Below, one piece after another: positions 1-7,192 of a stretch of 13,751 bases of DNA (the stretch's first letter is position 1; every line of letters begins with the position of its first letter). This stretch comes from Candidatus Thorarchaeota archaeon. GTDB taxonomy: Archaea > Asgardarchaeota > Thorarchaeia > Thorarchaeales > Thorarchaeaceae. Under the pieces are notes generated by a model. It was not told the DNA's origin. It searched no databases and saw only the letters and a program-made list of their open reading frames with translations. Made by a program: the position numbers and the translations under genes. The stretch spans positions 1 through 13,751 of the forward strand of contig DAOWDY010000211.1 in assembly GCA_030638785.1 (NCBI GenBank), given 5' to 3'.

Positions 1-1758
1 AATAGCCCTAGCGGTGAGCTTGTGATCTCCTGTAATCATGATAGGTCGGATGCCAGCTTTCTTGCAAATCTGCATTGCCTCGCGGACTTCATCACGTGGA
101 GGGTCTATCATTCCAACCAGACCAATAAACACAAGGTCCCGTTCGGTTTGCTCAGGCTCCCAATCATAGACCCCTGGAGCGATGGTTCTGTAAGCAATTG
201 CAAGTACCCTGAGAGCATCATCTGCAAGCTCTGTATTCACCCTTTCAATTTCCGCTTTGTGCTCAGAAGTTATTGGTTTTCTTTCACCATCTACAAGAAT
301 CTCAGAACAAAGTGACAGAAGAATTTCAGGAGCTCCTTTCGAGAAACCAAAATAGGAACCGGCTTCATCCACAGTGATTGAAGTCATTCGTTTGCGAGCA
401 GAGTCGAATGAAATCTCGGCAATCTCGGTATATTTCTTGATGGTCGTTTCATAAGAAATGCCTGCCTTTTCTGCAACAACAAGAAGTGCCCCTTCTGTCG
501 GGTCACCGATTATTGACCAGTCAGCATTGCCACCTATATCAGGTTGTAGTAAGGTGTTGTTACAGACTTGTCCAGATTGTAGTAAAAGTGTAATATTCGG
601 ATCACTAAGTGGATCAATCTTTTCGCCACCTTGTTCAAAATCGCCCTCTTTCTTATATCCAACACCACTGACATCTACTATCTTACCATCAGTATAGAGA
701 ACCTTCACGGTCATCTCGTTCTTTGTGATTGTGCCAGTTTTGTCAGAGCATATTATAGTAGTTGAACCAAGTGTTTCTACACTAGGAAGGCGACGTACAA
801 TAGCATTACGTTGCACCATTCGTTGAACGCCAATTGCCAAGGTAATAGTTACAACTGCAGGTAAGCCTTCAGGAATAGCGGAAACTGCAAGAGCTATTGC
901 AGCCATCAGTTCCTCGACAATACTATCAGAAACCTGACGAATAACTTCAGCTGCAAAGACAATGATGCACATTACAACAATGACAGCCCCTAACTTCTTT
1001 CCTAGATCATCTAAGTCAATCTGAAGTGGGGTCATATCTTTCTCGCTTTCTTGAACCATCTCTGCAATTTTACCAAACTCGGTTTGCATCCCAGTGGAAG
1101 TCACAATAGCACGGCCCTTACCAGCAGTGATGATAGTTCCTAGAAATAGCATATTCTTCATATCGCCTAATACCGGTCTGATCAAATGTAGAGCATTGGA
1201 TATCTTTCGAACAGCATGGGATTCACCGGTTAGAGCGGCCTCATCAGCTGAGAAACCCATTTCAAAGATGACACGAGCATCAGCTGGAACTTTGTCTCCT
1301 ACCTCAAGAGCAATCAAATCACCAGGAACAAGTTCCTTGGCATCAATCACCGCCCAGAAACCATCTCTCATAACCTTAGCACGAGGTGCAGCCATTTCTT
1401 TGAGAGCCTCTAGAGCTTGTTCGGACTTGTACTCTTGAACAAACCCAAAGATGGAATTGAAAATCACAATTGCGGTTATGACAATTGCGTCAATGACACC
1501 ACCCTCCTCATGTGATCCAGGAATAAAAGCTGTAGCCAGTGAGATAATAATGGCGATGATGAGAATCATCACCATCGGATCAGCAAACTGGTTCAGAAAC
1601 ATTCGGAATGCACTAGTACCTCCAGTTTCCACCAATTCATTGGGTCCGTATTTGACCAAACGTCGTGCTGCTTCAGTAGAAGAAAGACCATCATCAGATG
1701 TTTCGAGTTTGGCTTTTACATAATCAGTATCATTGGAATACCAAGAATCGTTGACCAT
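1..1758 (-). CDS. P-type cation-transporting ATPase, SERCA/Ca2+-type (N-terminal 586 residues, C-terminus off window)
   Basis: ATP-driven cation pump of the membrane, class P2A-like (Ca2+ or related cation). Reading in from the ATG at 1758, the N-terminal cation-ATPase domain carries a GPNEL motif. Helices M1 and M2 follow, then the actuator domain with TGES at residues 177-180, then M3 and M4 with PEGLP at 296-300; E297 matches a Ca2+ ligand of SERCA. The phosphorylation motif is DKTGT with the acceptor Asp at 339. The nucleotide-binding domain shows GDPTEG and KGAPE (474-478), and the P-domain shows TGDH (576-579). The frame stays open to base 1; M5-M10 and the hinge GDGxND lie outside the window. 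The residues around M4 and the phosphorylation site are very close to the SERCA consensus, so Ca2+ is the best guess, but M5/M6 would be needed to confirm it. A weak AAGGAAA ribosome-binding site precedes the start. The gene is divergent from the cysteine-cluster gene. Confidence 0.95.
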   Translation of the reverse strand, partial: MVNDSWYSNDTDYVKAKLETSDDGLSSTEAARRLVKYGPNELVETGGTSAFRMFLNQFADPMVMILIIAIIISLATAFIPGSHEEGGVIDAIVITAIVIFNSIFGFVQEYKSEQALEALKEMAAPRAKVMRDGFWAVIDAKELVPGDLIALEVGDKVPADARVIFEMGFSADEAALTGESHAVRKISNALHLIRPVLGDMKNMLFLGTIITAGKGRAIVTSTGMQTEFGKIAEMVQESEKDMTPLQIDLDDLGKKLGAVIVVMCIIVFAAEVIRQVSDSIVEELMAAIALAVSAIPEGLPAVVTITLAIGVQRMVQRNAIVRRLPSVETLGSTTIICSDKTGTITKNEMTVKVLYTDGKIVDVSGVGYKKEGDFEQGGEKIDPLSDPNITLLLQSGQVCNNTLLQPDIGGNADWSIIGDPTEGALLVVAEKAGISYETTIKKYTEIAEISFDSARKRMTSITVDEAGSYFGFSKGAPEILLSLCSEILVDGERKPITSEHKAEIERVNTELADDALRVLAIAYRTIAPGVYDWEPEQTERDLVFIGLVGMIDPPRDEVREAMQICKKAGIRPIMITGDHKLTARAI

Positions 1759-1917
1759 TTTGTGCTTTCCTTAGTGCCCTGTAAGTTGCGCCCCGACTTG
1801 GATAAAGAAATACCTTTCGGATTGGACAATTCCATTAGTTATATTGCGAAAATGTTAAGTGACGCATAGGTTCCGAAATCATCCCGTCTTGGTATAAGGG
1901 AGTAATGAGGAGTAAAT
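1759..1917. promoter_or_regulatory. Divergent promoter region, P-type ATPase / cysteine-cluster protein
   Basis: This 159-bp spacer separates two divergent genes. On the plus strand a TATA-like GTTATATT near 1836-1843 could serve the rightward gene with a leader of about 50 nt that contains a strong GAGGAG ribosome-binding site (1907-1912). On the minus strand an A/T-rich stretch around 1800-1810, preceded by CCGAAAG (a BRE-like element), could serve the ATPase gene. These are eye-picked archaeal promoter candidates without experimental support. Confidence 0.4.
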
Positions 1918-2598
1918 ATGCCAGAGAAATACAATTTCAAATGTTTAGGCCATGAGTGTGATACTCAGGCGTGTCACATGCGAAAGCAGGTGGGAGTTAC
2001 TATTGGGGATATTACACGTTGGACCTCTAAAGGTCAGCTAGTAAACACGGTAGGTCGAATATGGGTAACTGTCGACAAGAACGAACCAAAGTCCTTTGCA
2101 ATGACCATGTTCCCAAAGAAATTGAAGAGCGACCCTGAGAAAGTTGCTTGCTCGTTTTATGATGAAGACGCAAAGACCTGTGAGATTGATTCATTCAAAC
2201 CAATCTCTTGCCGAACATATCCGTTGCAATACGACGGTAAGAAATTCTACGTGAGTGATAAAAACTGTCCAGGTGTTGGCAAGGGAGAGATTACAAAAGA
2301 AGCACTACAAACAGCGAAGTCACTCGCTGAACAGGACTACAATGAAAGAATGATGACCCGACACGTCCTCCCAGGTCTGTACAATGTAGTTATGAACACT
2401 ATGATGATTCAGAATGAAGCTGCCATGAAAGATCTATCCAAGGAAGACAAATCCAAACTTGATGAAATTATGTCCAAAACTGAACCTAAGGATATCAAAC
2501 CTGAGGAACCAAAGACAGGTGAGAGTGATACAACCACTGAAGAAGCGGAACCATTAGGTACCGATACTGAAGAGGTCACGGGGGGAGAAGGTGAGTAG
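1918..2598 (+). CDS. YkgJ/CxxCxxCC-family cysteine-cluster protein (putative Zn/Fe-chelating) with acidic C-terminal tail
   Basis: The protein has 226 residues. Its cysteine pattern resembles the YkgJ/UPF0153 family, thought to bind zinc or an iron-sulfur cluster: C9, C14 and C19 near the N-terminus, then C78, C88 (within KTCEID), C98 (within PISCRTYPLQY) and C117 (within KNCPGVGKG). The order 'C..., KxCxI, P..CRxYP, CPGxG' is the family signature, but the first group is spaced CX4CX4C instead of the usual CxxCxxCC. Residues from about 170 onward form a hydrophilic Glu/Thr/Pro-rich tail without predicted fold. The ATG start is fixed by a strong GAGGAG five bases upstream. There is no signal peptide or membrane segment, so it should be cytosolic. 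Biochemical function is unknown in the family. The last 45 bp overlap the end of the convergent M24 peptidase gene. Confidence 0.8.
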   Translation: MPEKYNFKCLGHECDTQACHMRKQVGVTIGDITRWTSKGQLVNTVGRIWVTVDKNEPKSFAMTMFPKKLKSDPEKVACSFYDEDAKTCEIDSFKPISCRTYPLQYDGKKFYVSDKNCPGVGKGEITKEALQTAKSLAEQDYNERMMTRHVLPGLYNVVMNTMMIQNEAAMKDLSKEDKSKLDEIMSKTEPKDIKPEEPKTGESDTTTEEAEPLGTDTEEVTGGEGE

Positions 2599-3660
2599 AT
2601 CAGCTCCATCCTTAGTGATGACTACAAGGTCTTCTATTCGAACTCCAAATTTTCCTTCCATATAGACTCCAGGTTCAACACTGTGAGTCATTCCAGGCTC
2701 AAGTTCCAGCGCGTTTCCTCTGATGATGTAGGGTGGTTCGTGTACATCAAGTCCGATTCCATGACCAAGTCTGTGAGTGAATTCGTCACCGAAACCTGCC
2801 TCCTCGATTACGCGTCTAGCTATCCCATCTGCTGCACCACATTGGAGCCCTGGCTTCAATCTGTCAATGGCGGTTTCAGCAGCATGAAGAACCACAGAAT
2901 GAACTTTCTTCTGTTCATCAGTAGGCACACCGACAATACCTACTCTTGTCATGTCAGTGTTGTAGCCTTCAACAGAACAACCACAATCCATTAGGACTAC
3001 GTCGCCTTCTCTAAGGTCTCGAGACCCTGCACGAGCGTGAGGTAGTGCACTATTCTCTCCAAATTGAACAACTGCAAATGTCTGTGATCCACCAAGTCGA
3101 GCAATTTCATTCTGAACAACCTGCATAACTTCTTTCTCAGTCATTCCAATCTGTGCTGATTCAAAGGCTTTCATGACAGCCTTGTCAATTATCGCTCCGG
3201 CTTGCTTCATCATATCAATCTCTTCTTGGCTTTTGATCAATCGCATTCCCTCTAAGTGAGGAGTAAGTGATATTGTTTCTTCAAAGCCACCTATTGCCTT
3301 CTGAACTTTCCAGAATATACCGAGAGGCAATTTCTCATCAAACATAACCCGGTACTTCCTCTTGTCACCCAAGGTGTCAGAAAGATGAGTGTAAGGGTCC
3401 TCATCCTCATTCCAAGGGATGAATTTTGACACCCATGTGTTCTTCTCATGATCAGAAACCTCGAATGAAGGTGCAATAATCAGGGGATCCTCATTGGCCC
3501 GGATTATCAGTGCTACTAATCGTTCATGCATCTGATAGGGAGATCCTGTTAGATATTGGTACCCAGGAGAGGGGGTTATCAAAGCAAAATCAGCATTGTT
3601 CTTCTGAAGAAGATGTTCAATCTCATCAAGTCGGCGTCGGTATACATTTGTATCGAGCAT
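2554..3660 (-). CDS. M24-family metallopeptidase, Xaa-Pro dipeptidase/aminopeptidase type
   Basis: Cytosolic two-metal peptidase predicted to cleave X-Pro dipeptides or N-terminal X-Pro bonds. Residue numbers here count from a possible GTG at 3672 (372 aa). Residues 1-140 form the creatinase-like N-terminal domain. The pita-bread catalytic domain follows, with all five metal ligands: D229 (VLMDCG), D240 (NTDMTR), H304 (RLGHGIGLDVHE), E333 (SVEPGVY) and E347 (RIED). Length (about 370 aa) matches archaeal PepQ-like enzymes. I prefer the ATG at 3660 (368 aa): a TATA-like box is centred about 26 bp upstream and there is no ribosome-binding site, which suggests a leaderless mRNA. The C-terminus (FSPRDLF) resembles the normal family ending, so the 45-bp overlap with the neighbouring gene is real for this gene. 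Exact substrate cannot be read from sequence. Confidence 0.93.
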   Translation of the reverse strand: MLDTNVYRRRLDEIEHLLQKNNADFALITPSPGYQYLTGSPYQMHERLVALIIRANEDPLIIAPSFEVSDHEKNTWVSKFIPWNEDEDPYTHLSDTLGDKRKYRVMFDEKLPLGIFWKVQKAIGGFEETISLTPHLEGMRLIKSQEEIDMMKQAGAIIDKAVMKAFESAQIGMTEKEVMQVVQNEIARLGGSQTFAVVQFGENSALPHARAGSRDLREGDVVLMDCGCSVEGYNTDMTRVGIVGVPTDEQKKVHSVVLHAAETAIDRLKPGLQCGAADGIARRVIEEAGFGDEFTHRLGHGIGLDVHEPPYIIRGNALELEPGMTHSVEPGVYMEGKFGVRIEDLVVITKDGADLLTFSPRDLFSIGT

Positions 3661-3681
3661 ATGAAAGCTCACTCTGACTGA

Positions 3682-3694
3682 CTATATTTCGTTT
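3682..3694 (-). promoter_or_regulatory. Putative TATA/BRE of the M24 peptidase gene
   Basis: Read on the minus strand this is AAACGAAATATAG, a BRE-like purine/CG stretch followed by a TATA-like core. Its centre lies about 26 bp upstream of the ATG at 3660, where an archaeal transcription start at or next to the start codon would give a leaderless transcript. This argues against the upstream GTG at 3672. Confidence 0.45.
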
Positions 3695-3801
3695 CATCAA
3701 AATAACCTTCGTGGTCAGCCTAATTAGAATTTCTTTAGTAACATGACCAGAGTTAAGAGGACTTCAGAACCGGCATTCTAAATCAATTAGAGGAATGTTA
3801 C

Positions 3802-5181
3802 ATGGCTGACCAGTCGGAAGAATCCCCACAGAAACTTCCTGCTAGTGTGTATTTAGTAGGAGCACTTACACAGTGTGCTCTAGGGATGCACGCGCCTTTC
3901 CTTGCTACATATGTGCTTGATATGGGAGCCAACCTGGCAGAATTAGGAGCTTTCCGAAGTGTTGGCAATATTGCACCTACAATTCTTCAACCTGTTTGGG
4001 GATCAACTTCCGATAAGGTGGGGCAAGCGAAGAAGTTCGTAGCATTCGGCACAATGACAGGTCTCTTCATGGTGTTGCTCTTTCTCTGGGCTGAAACTCC
4101 ACTCCATATGATTGTAATGTACGGTGTTCAATCAATTCTCTTCAGCATCCAGATCCCAACCTGGCAATCATTAATCGGCGGACTTATGGGGGAGGAGAAT
4201 CGTGGGGATGAGCTCGGAAGATTAGGAGTTGCTACGAATATTGCAGCTCTAACAGCTACACTTCTATCAGGGTTCATCGCAGGCTTTCCATTACTTATCC
4301 CTTTTATTCGAGAAAGTTTAGGGCCACTAGGTCTTTTCCTCTTTCCAAGCGTCGAAGCATGGAGAGAAGCGTATTATCTTCCATTCTATATTACAGCTGT
4401 TATTGGGATAATTGCGTCCATTTTATCGCTTAAGATCAAAGAGAAACCCAGAGAAGTAGAAAAGAGGAGAAAGTTTCCACCAATTCATGAGATTCTTTCA
4501 AAACCGGGAGATTTCCGACGATTTGCCTTTGTTGCAGTGTTATTCTCATTTGCAATGTCAATGGCGTGGCCATACTTCATCGTTGTGCAGAGAGTTTGGT
4601 TAAACAGCACACTGTTTGAGATTGCCATAGCATCAGCAGTGATGACTGTATCCACAGTGATGTTTACGGTGCCATTTGGTAGATTGAGTGACAAGATAGG
4701 GAGGAAGCCATTGATACTTCTAGGGCGAGGCTTATTGTTTCTGATTCCAATTATGTACGCCTTCAGTATTCCGATTTCCGACTTTCTCAACATTCCAGGC
4801 GTCTGGGTGATTTATATTGCAAACAGCCTTGCAGGATTTTGCATCGCGTCATCTGTCAATGCAATTACCGCCTACATTTATGATGTAGCACCAGAAGAAG
4901 AACGTGGATCGCATCTAGCTGTGTACAATACTTTTACTGGAATCATTTACCTGTCAGGCTCACTGATAGCAGGTCTGTTGGGTGAAGTCTTTGCATCTTT
5001 CATTGGCGCTTACCTGGCGGTTTTTTGGATGCTCATTATAAGCTCCACACTGAGATTCATCGCATCATTCTTCTACCTGTTCATCAGAGAACCTAGGACA
5101 TATTCGTCAAATGTATGGAGGGAACTTCGTTCTCTTATTCAGTATCGCCGTCATGATACAGATACTCTACCAACTCATTAA
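3802..5181 (+). CDS. Major facilitator superfamily (MFS) transporter, 12 TM
   Basis: The 459-residue integral membrane protein has about twelve hydrophobic helices in two halves, joined by a basic loop around residues 210-235. The MFS motif A appears twice: GSTSDKVGQAK (67-77, loop 2-3) and GRLSDKIGRKP (293-303, loop 8-9). Loop 4-5 has GEENRGDELGR (130-140), and APEEERG (363-369) lies in loop 10-11; both are typical of drug/sugar-efflux-like MFS members. The substrate is unknown. The ATG start follows an AGAGG ribosome-binding site with about 8-nt spacing. The PadR and HAAS genes follow on the same strand after 61 bp. PadR regulators often control efflux transporters, so this is the likeliest local target. 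The C-terminal 30 residues are hydrophilic and presumably cytosolic. Confidence 0.92.
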   Translation: MADQSEESPQKLPASVYLVGALTQCALGMHAPFLATYVLDMGANLAELGAFRSVGNIAPTILQPVWGSTSDKVGQAKKFVAFGTMTGLFMVLLFLWAETPLHMIVMYGVQSILFSIQIPTWQSLIGGLMGEENRGDELGRLGVATNIAALTATLLSGFIAGFPLLIPFIRESLGPLGLFLFPSVEAWREAYYLPFYITAVIGIIASILSLKIKEKPREVEKRRKFPPIHEILSKPGDFRRFAFVAVLFSFAMSMAWPYFIVVQRVWLNSTLFEIAIASAVMTVSTVMFTVPFGRLSDKIGRKPLILLGRGLLFLIPIMYAFSIPISDFLNIPGVWVIYIANSLAGFCIASSVNAITAYIYDVAPEEERGSHLAVYNTFTGIIYLSGSLIAGLLGEVFASFIGAYLAVFWMLIISSTLRFIASFFYLFIREPRTYSSNVWRELRSLIQYRRHDTDTLPTH

Positions 5182-5242
5182 CAGACAGACTTAAGGACAT
5201 CAGAACAAAACATCCTGTCGCTCAAGTGAGAGGTCGAACTGC

Positions 5243-5596
5243 TTGAAGAAGGCTCAGAGTTTTGAAGACGGCTGGAAGAGAGAGATGAGGAGAGGCCTTC
5301 TTCAATATGCAGTTCTAGCTATAGTCAGAACATATGAGAACGGCATCCATGGATATGGTATTGCACGGGACCTCAATGAAAAGACAGATGGACTTCTTGA
5401 AGTCAAGGAAGGAACTCTCTATCCGATCTTGCACCGATTACGAAAAGAGAGATTGTTGAATGTCAGAAAAGAAAAATCGGATGCAGGACCTCAGAGGAAG
5501 GTGTATGTCTTGACCGGGGAGGGAGACCGTGTCTATAGAGAACTCTCAGTGATTTTAGGCGACTATTTTGAAAAACTGGAGGTTCTAAGGGAATGA
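5243..5596 (+). CDS. PadR-family winged-helix transcriptional regulator
   Basis: The 117-residue DNA-binding repressor matches the PadR family: W11 with an ExRRGLLQ segment (14-21), a YGI-type segment after helix 1 (HGYGI, 36-40), then the hallmark KEGTLYPILHRL (55-66) recognition-helix region and the wing YVLTGEG (88-94). A C-terminal helix for dimerisation follows. The start is a TTG preceded by GTGAGAGG about 9 nt upstream. An ATG at 5285 (residue 15) is the alternative, but it would remove the conserved WxxExRRG segment, so I keep TTG. The stop overlaps the start of the HAAS gene (ATGA). PadR-HAAS pairs are a recurrent arrangement in which PadR represses a membrane-protein operon. The inducer is unknown. 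Confidence 0.92.
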   Translation: MKKAQSFEDGWKREMRRGLLQYAVLAIVRTYENGIHGYGIARDLNEKTDGLLEVKEGTLYPILHRLRKERLLNVRKEKSDAGPQRKVYVLTGEGDRVYRELSVILGDYFEKLEVLRE

Positions 5597-6072
5597 ACGA
5601 AGACCATGTAGATCGGATGATTAAGGATTATCTGAATAGTATAGCCCGTATTCTACCTGATTCCTTTGAAACTGATGATATGCTTGAAGAGATAAGAGCA
5701 CACATTTTGGAATCGTTGAGCGACAAGGTAGCTAACCATCCAGCAACAGATAGGGTTGAACTTGCTCAAGATGTTCTTGACTCATTAGGTGATCCAGAAG
5801 ATATAGCCACCGAATGGGGTAAAGCTCAATATCCAGACGATGATGAGGAAGATGGAGAAAGTAAGCTTCTTCGAATTGTTTTGAAACAGATAGTAGCACT
5901 TGTAGTGATTGTTGTAGCAGCTTGGTTCATATCAACACTACCGGATTCAATCGTAGACTTCTGGACTGCCTTTGGTGTCTTGCTCATTTTTATGATAGCT
6001 GAATATTTCCTCAGATCGTGGCAAAAGAGCGAATCTTCTAGAATAGAAGCGGATGTAGAAAGGAAACGCTAA
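5593..6072 (+). CDS. HAAS-domain (DUF1700-like) membrane protein, partner of PadR
   Basis: The 159-residue protein begins with a soluble helical domain at residues 1-78, with the pattern IxxYLxxIxxxLP, DMLEEIRAHILE (29-40) and LGDPEDIATEWG (65-76). This is the HAAS/DUF1700 signature of proteins encoded next to PadR regulators. Two hydrophobic helices follow (about 92-113 and 118-140), then a basic C-terminal tail. It should sit in the cytoplasmic membrane with the HAAS domain inside the cell and may sense membrane state or a ligand. The ATG overlaps the PadR stop by 4 bp, and a strong GGAGGT lies 9 nt upstream inside padR, so the two are translationally coupled. Function beyond the family association is unknown. 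Confidence 0.85.
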   Translation: MNEDHVDRMIKDYLNSIARILPDSFETDDMLEEIRAHILESLSDKVANHPATDRVELAQDVLDSLGDPEDIATEWGKAQYPDDDEEDGESKLLRIVLKQIVALVVIVVAAWFISTLPDSIVDFWTAFGVLLIFMIAEYFLRSWQKSESSRIEADVERKR

Positions 6073-6125
6073 TGGAAATAATACATCTTGATGTCGTTGC
6101 AAGAACAGTAGTAAACCACATGAAT

Positions 6126-7172
6126 TTAGATCTTCTCTTGTTCCAGTTTCTTGAGAAGTCGCTCTTGCGCCTTACTGACTTTTTTAGGGACGTGAATCTC
6201 AACCTGGATTAAGTGATCACCCTTTCTACCGTCATCCGCATGAACTCCCTTCCCTTTCATCCGGAGAATGGAACCACCTACTGTTCCCTTCTTTATCCGG
6301 AGTTTGCTAGTTCCCCACATTGTAGGTACTTCTACTTCTCCACCCAAAGTGGCAACAGAGAAAGGTATCTCCATATCCATGAAGCTATGAAGTCCCTTTC
6401 TGATGAACACATCATGGGGTTCAACTTGAAAGACAACAATGAGATCACCTGGAGGTCCACCTCTGGGTCCAGCATTTCCAGCTCCACGGATCCTCTGAAC
6501 AACGCCATTTTCAATTCCAGCGGGAATAGGAACTTTGAGTTCCATTCGAGTAGTTTCAGTACCGGCACCTCTGCATTTGGAACAAGGACTGTCAATACGC
6601 TCTCCTGCACCTCTGCATGTGGGACAGGTCTGAGAGAGCCTCATGAAGCCGCCCATCTCTCTTGTAACTTGTCCGCGTCCATTGCATGATGAGCAGCGAA
6701 TGGGAGAAGTACCTGGAGCCGCACCGGTCCCGGAGCAAGTACTACATCTTATTTTTCTTCGAAGGGCGACTTCTTTATCAATTCCAAAGAATGCCTCTTC
6801 AAAAGTTAGCGATATGGATACTCTCAGTGATTCTCCTTGGGGAGCTCCTCCCTGAGCTCGTTGTGAACGTCGTCCTGTCTGAAAACCAAACTGTCTGAAA
6901 AGTTGATCAAACATCGCACCAATGTCATCCCCACGTACACCTTGAAAGTCAGAAGTACCAAATTGATCATAGGTCGCTTTTTTCTGAGGATCGGCTAGAA
7001 CATCATATGCGGCATTGATAATCTTGAGTCGATCTTCTGCTTTCTTATCACCTGGATTGCGATCAGGGTGAAGCTCTCTTGCTAGCTTTCGATAGGCCTT
7101 CTTTATTTCAGCTGCGGATGCATCGCGCTTTACACCCAATAATTTATAGTAGTCATCATCTGCCAAGAGCAT
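6126..7172 (-). CDS. dnaJ: Chaperone protein DnaJ (Hsp40, type I)
   Basis: Co-chaperone that delivers unfolded clients to DnaK and stimulates its ATPase. The J-domain spans residues 6-71 with HPD at 35-37. A linker (72-113) contains some Gly and Phe but is less G/F-rich than in bacterial DnaJ. The zinc-binding domain has four CxxCxGxG repeats beginning at C143, C160, C183 and C197, all intact, binding two zinc ions. Two beta-barrel client-binding domains run from about 207 to the C-terminus. At 348 residues it is slightly shorter than the usual ~375. It is the last gene of the grpE-dnaK-dnaJ operon, 20 bp after the dnaK stop, and converges with the HAAS gene. The start (ATG at 7172) has only a weak, close GGTGA upstream, so translation may rely on coupling to dnaK. 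Confidence 0.97.
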   Translation of the reverse strand: MLLADDDYYKLLGVKRDASAAEIKKAYRKLARELHPDRNPGDKKAEDRLKIINAAYDVLADPQKKATYDQFGTSDFQGVRGDDIGAMFDQLFRQFGFQTGRRSQRAQGGAPQGESLRVSISLTFEEAFFGIDKEVALRRKIRCSTCSGTGAAPGTSPIRCSSCNGRGQVTREMGGFMRLSQTCPTCRGAGERIDSPCSKCRGAGTETTRMELKVPIPAGIENGVVQRIRGAGNAGPRGGPPGDLIVVFQVEPHDVFIRKGLHSFMDMEIPFSVATLGGEVEVPTMWGTSKLRIKKGTVGGSILRMKGKGVHADDGRKGDHLIQVEIHVPKKVSKAQERLLKKLEQEKI

Positions 7173-7192
7173 TCACCAAAGAGTTCAAGTAA

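Noticed and set aside
22..1723. Several open frames on the plus strand across the left 1.7 kb
   Set aside because: They are antisense to the P-type ATPase, whose frame carries all family motifs in order; none of the plus-strand frames shows a recognisable domain.
1898..1917. Short direct repeat GGAGTAATGA / GGAGTAAATA before the cysteine-cluster gene
   Set aside because: The second copy is the Shine-Dalgarno region; the repeat is too short and imperfect to call an operator.
2409..2609. 66-codon frame on the minus strand overlapping the acidic tail of the cysteine-cluster gene
   Set aside because: Low-complexity Ser/Val-rich product, the mirror of Glu/Thr codons; no ribosome-binding site or conserved motif.
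6213..6898. Plus-strand frames over dnaJ (158, 70 and 70 codons)
   Set aside because: Shadows of dnaJ, which is complete with HPD and four zinc-finger repeats; no own motifs.
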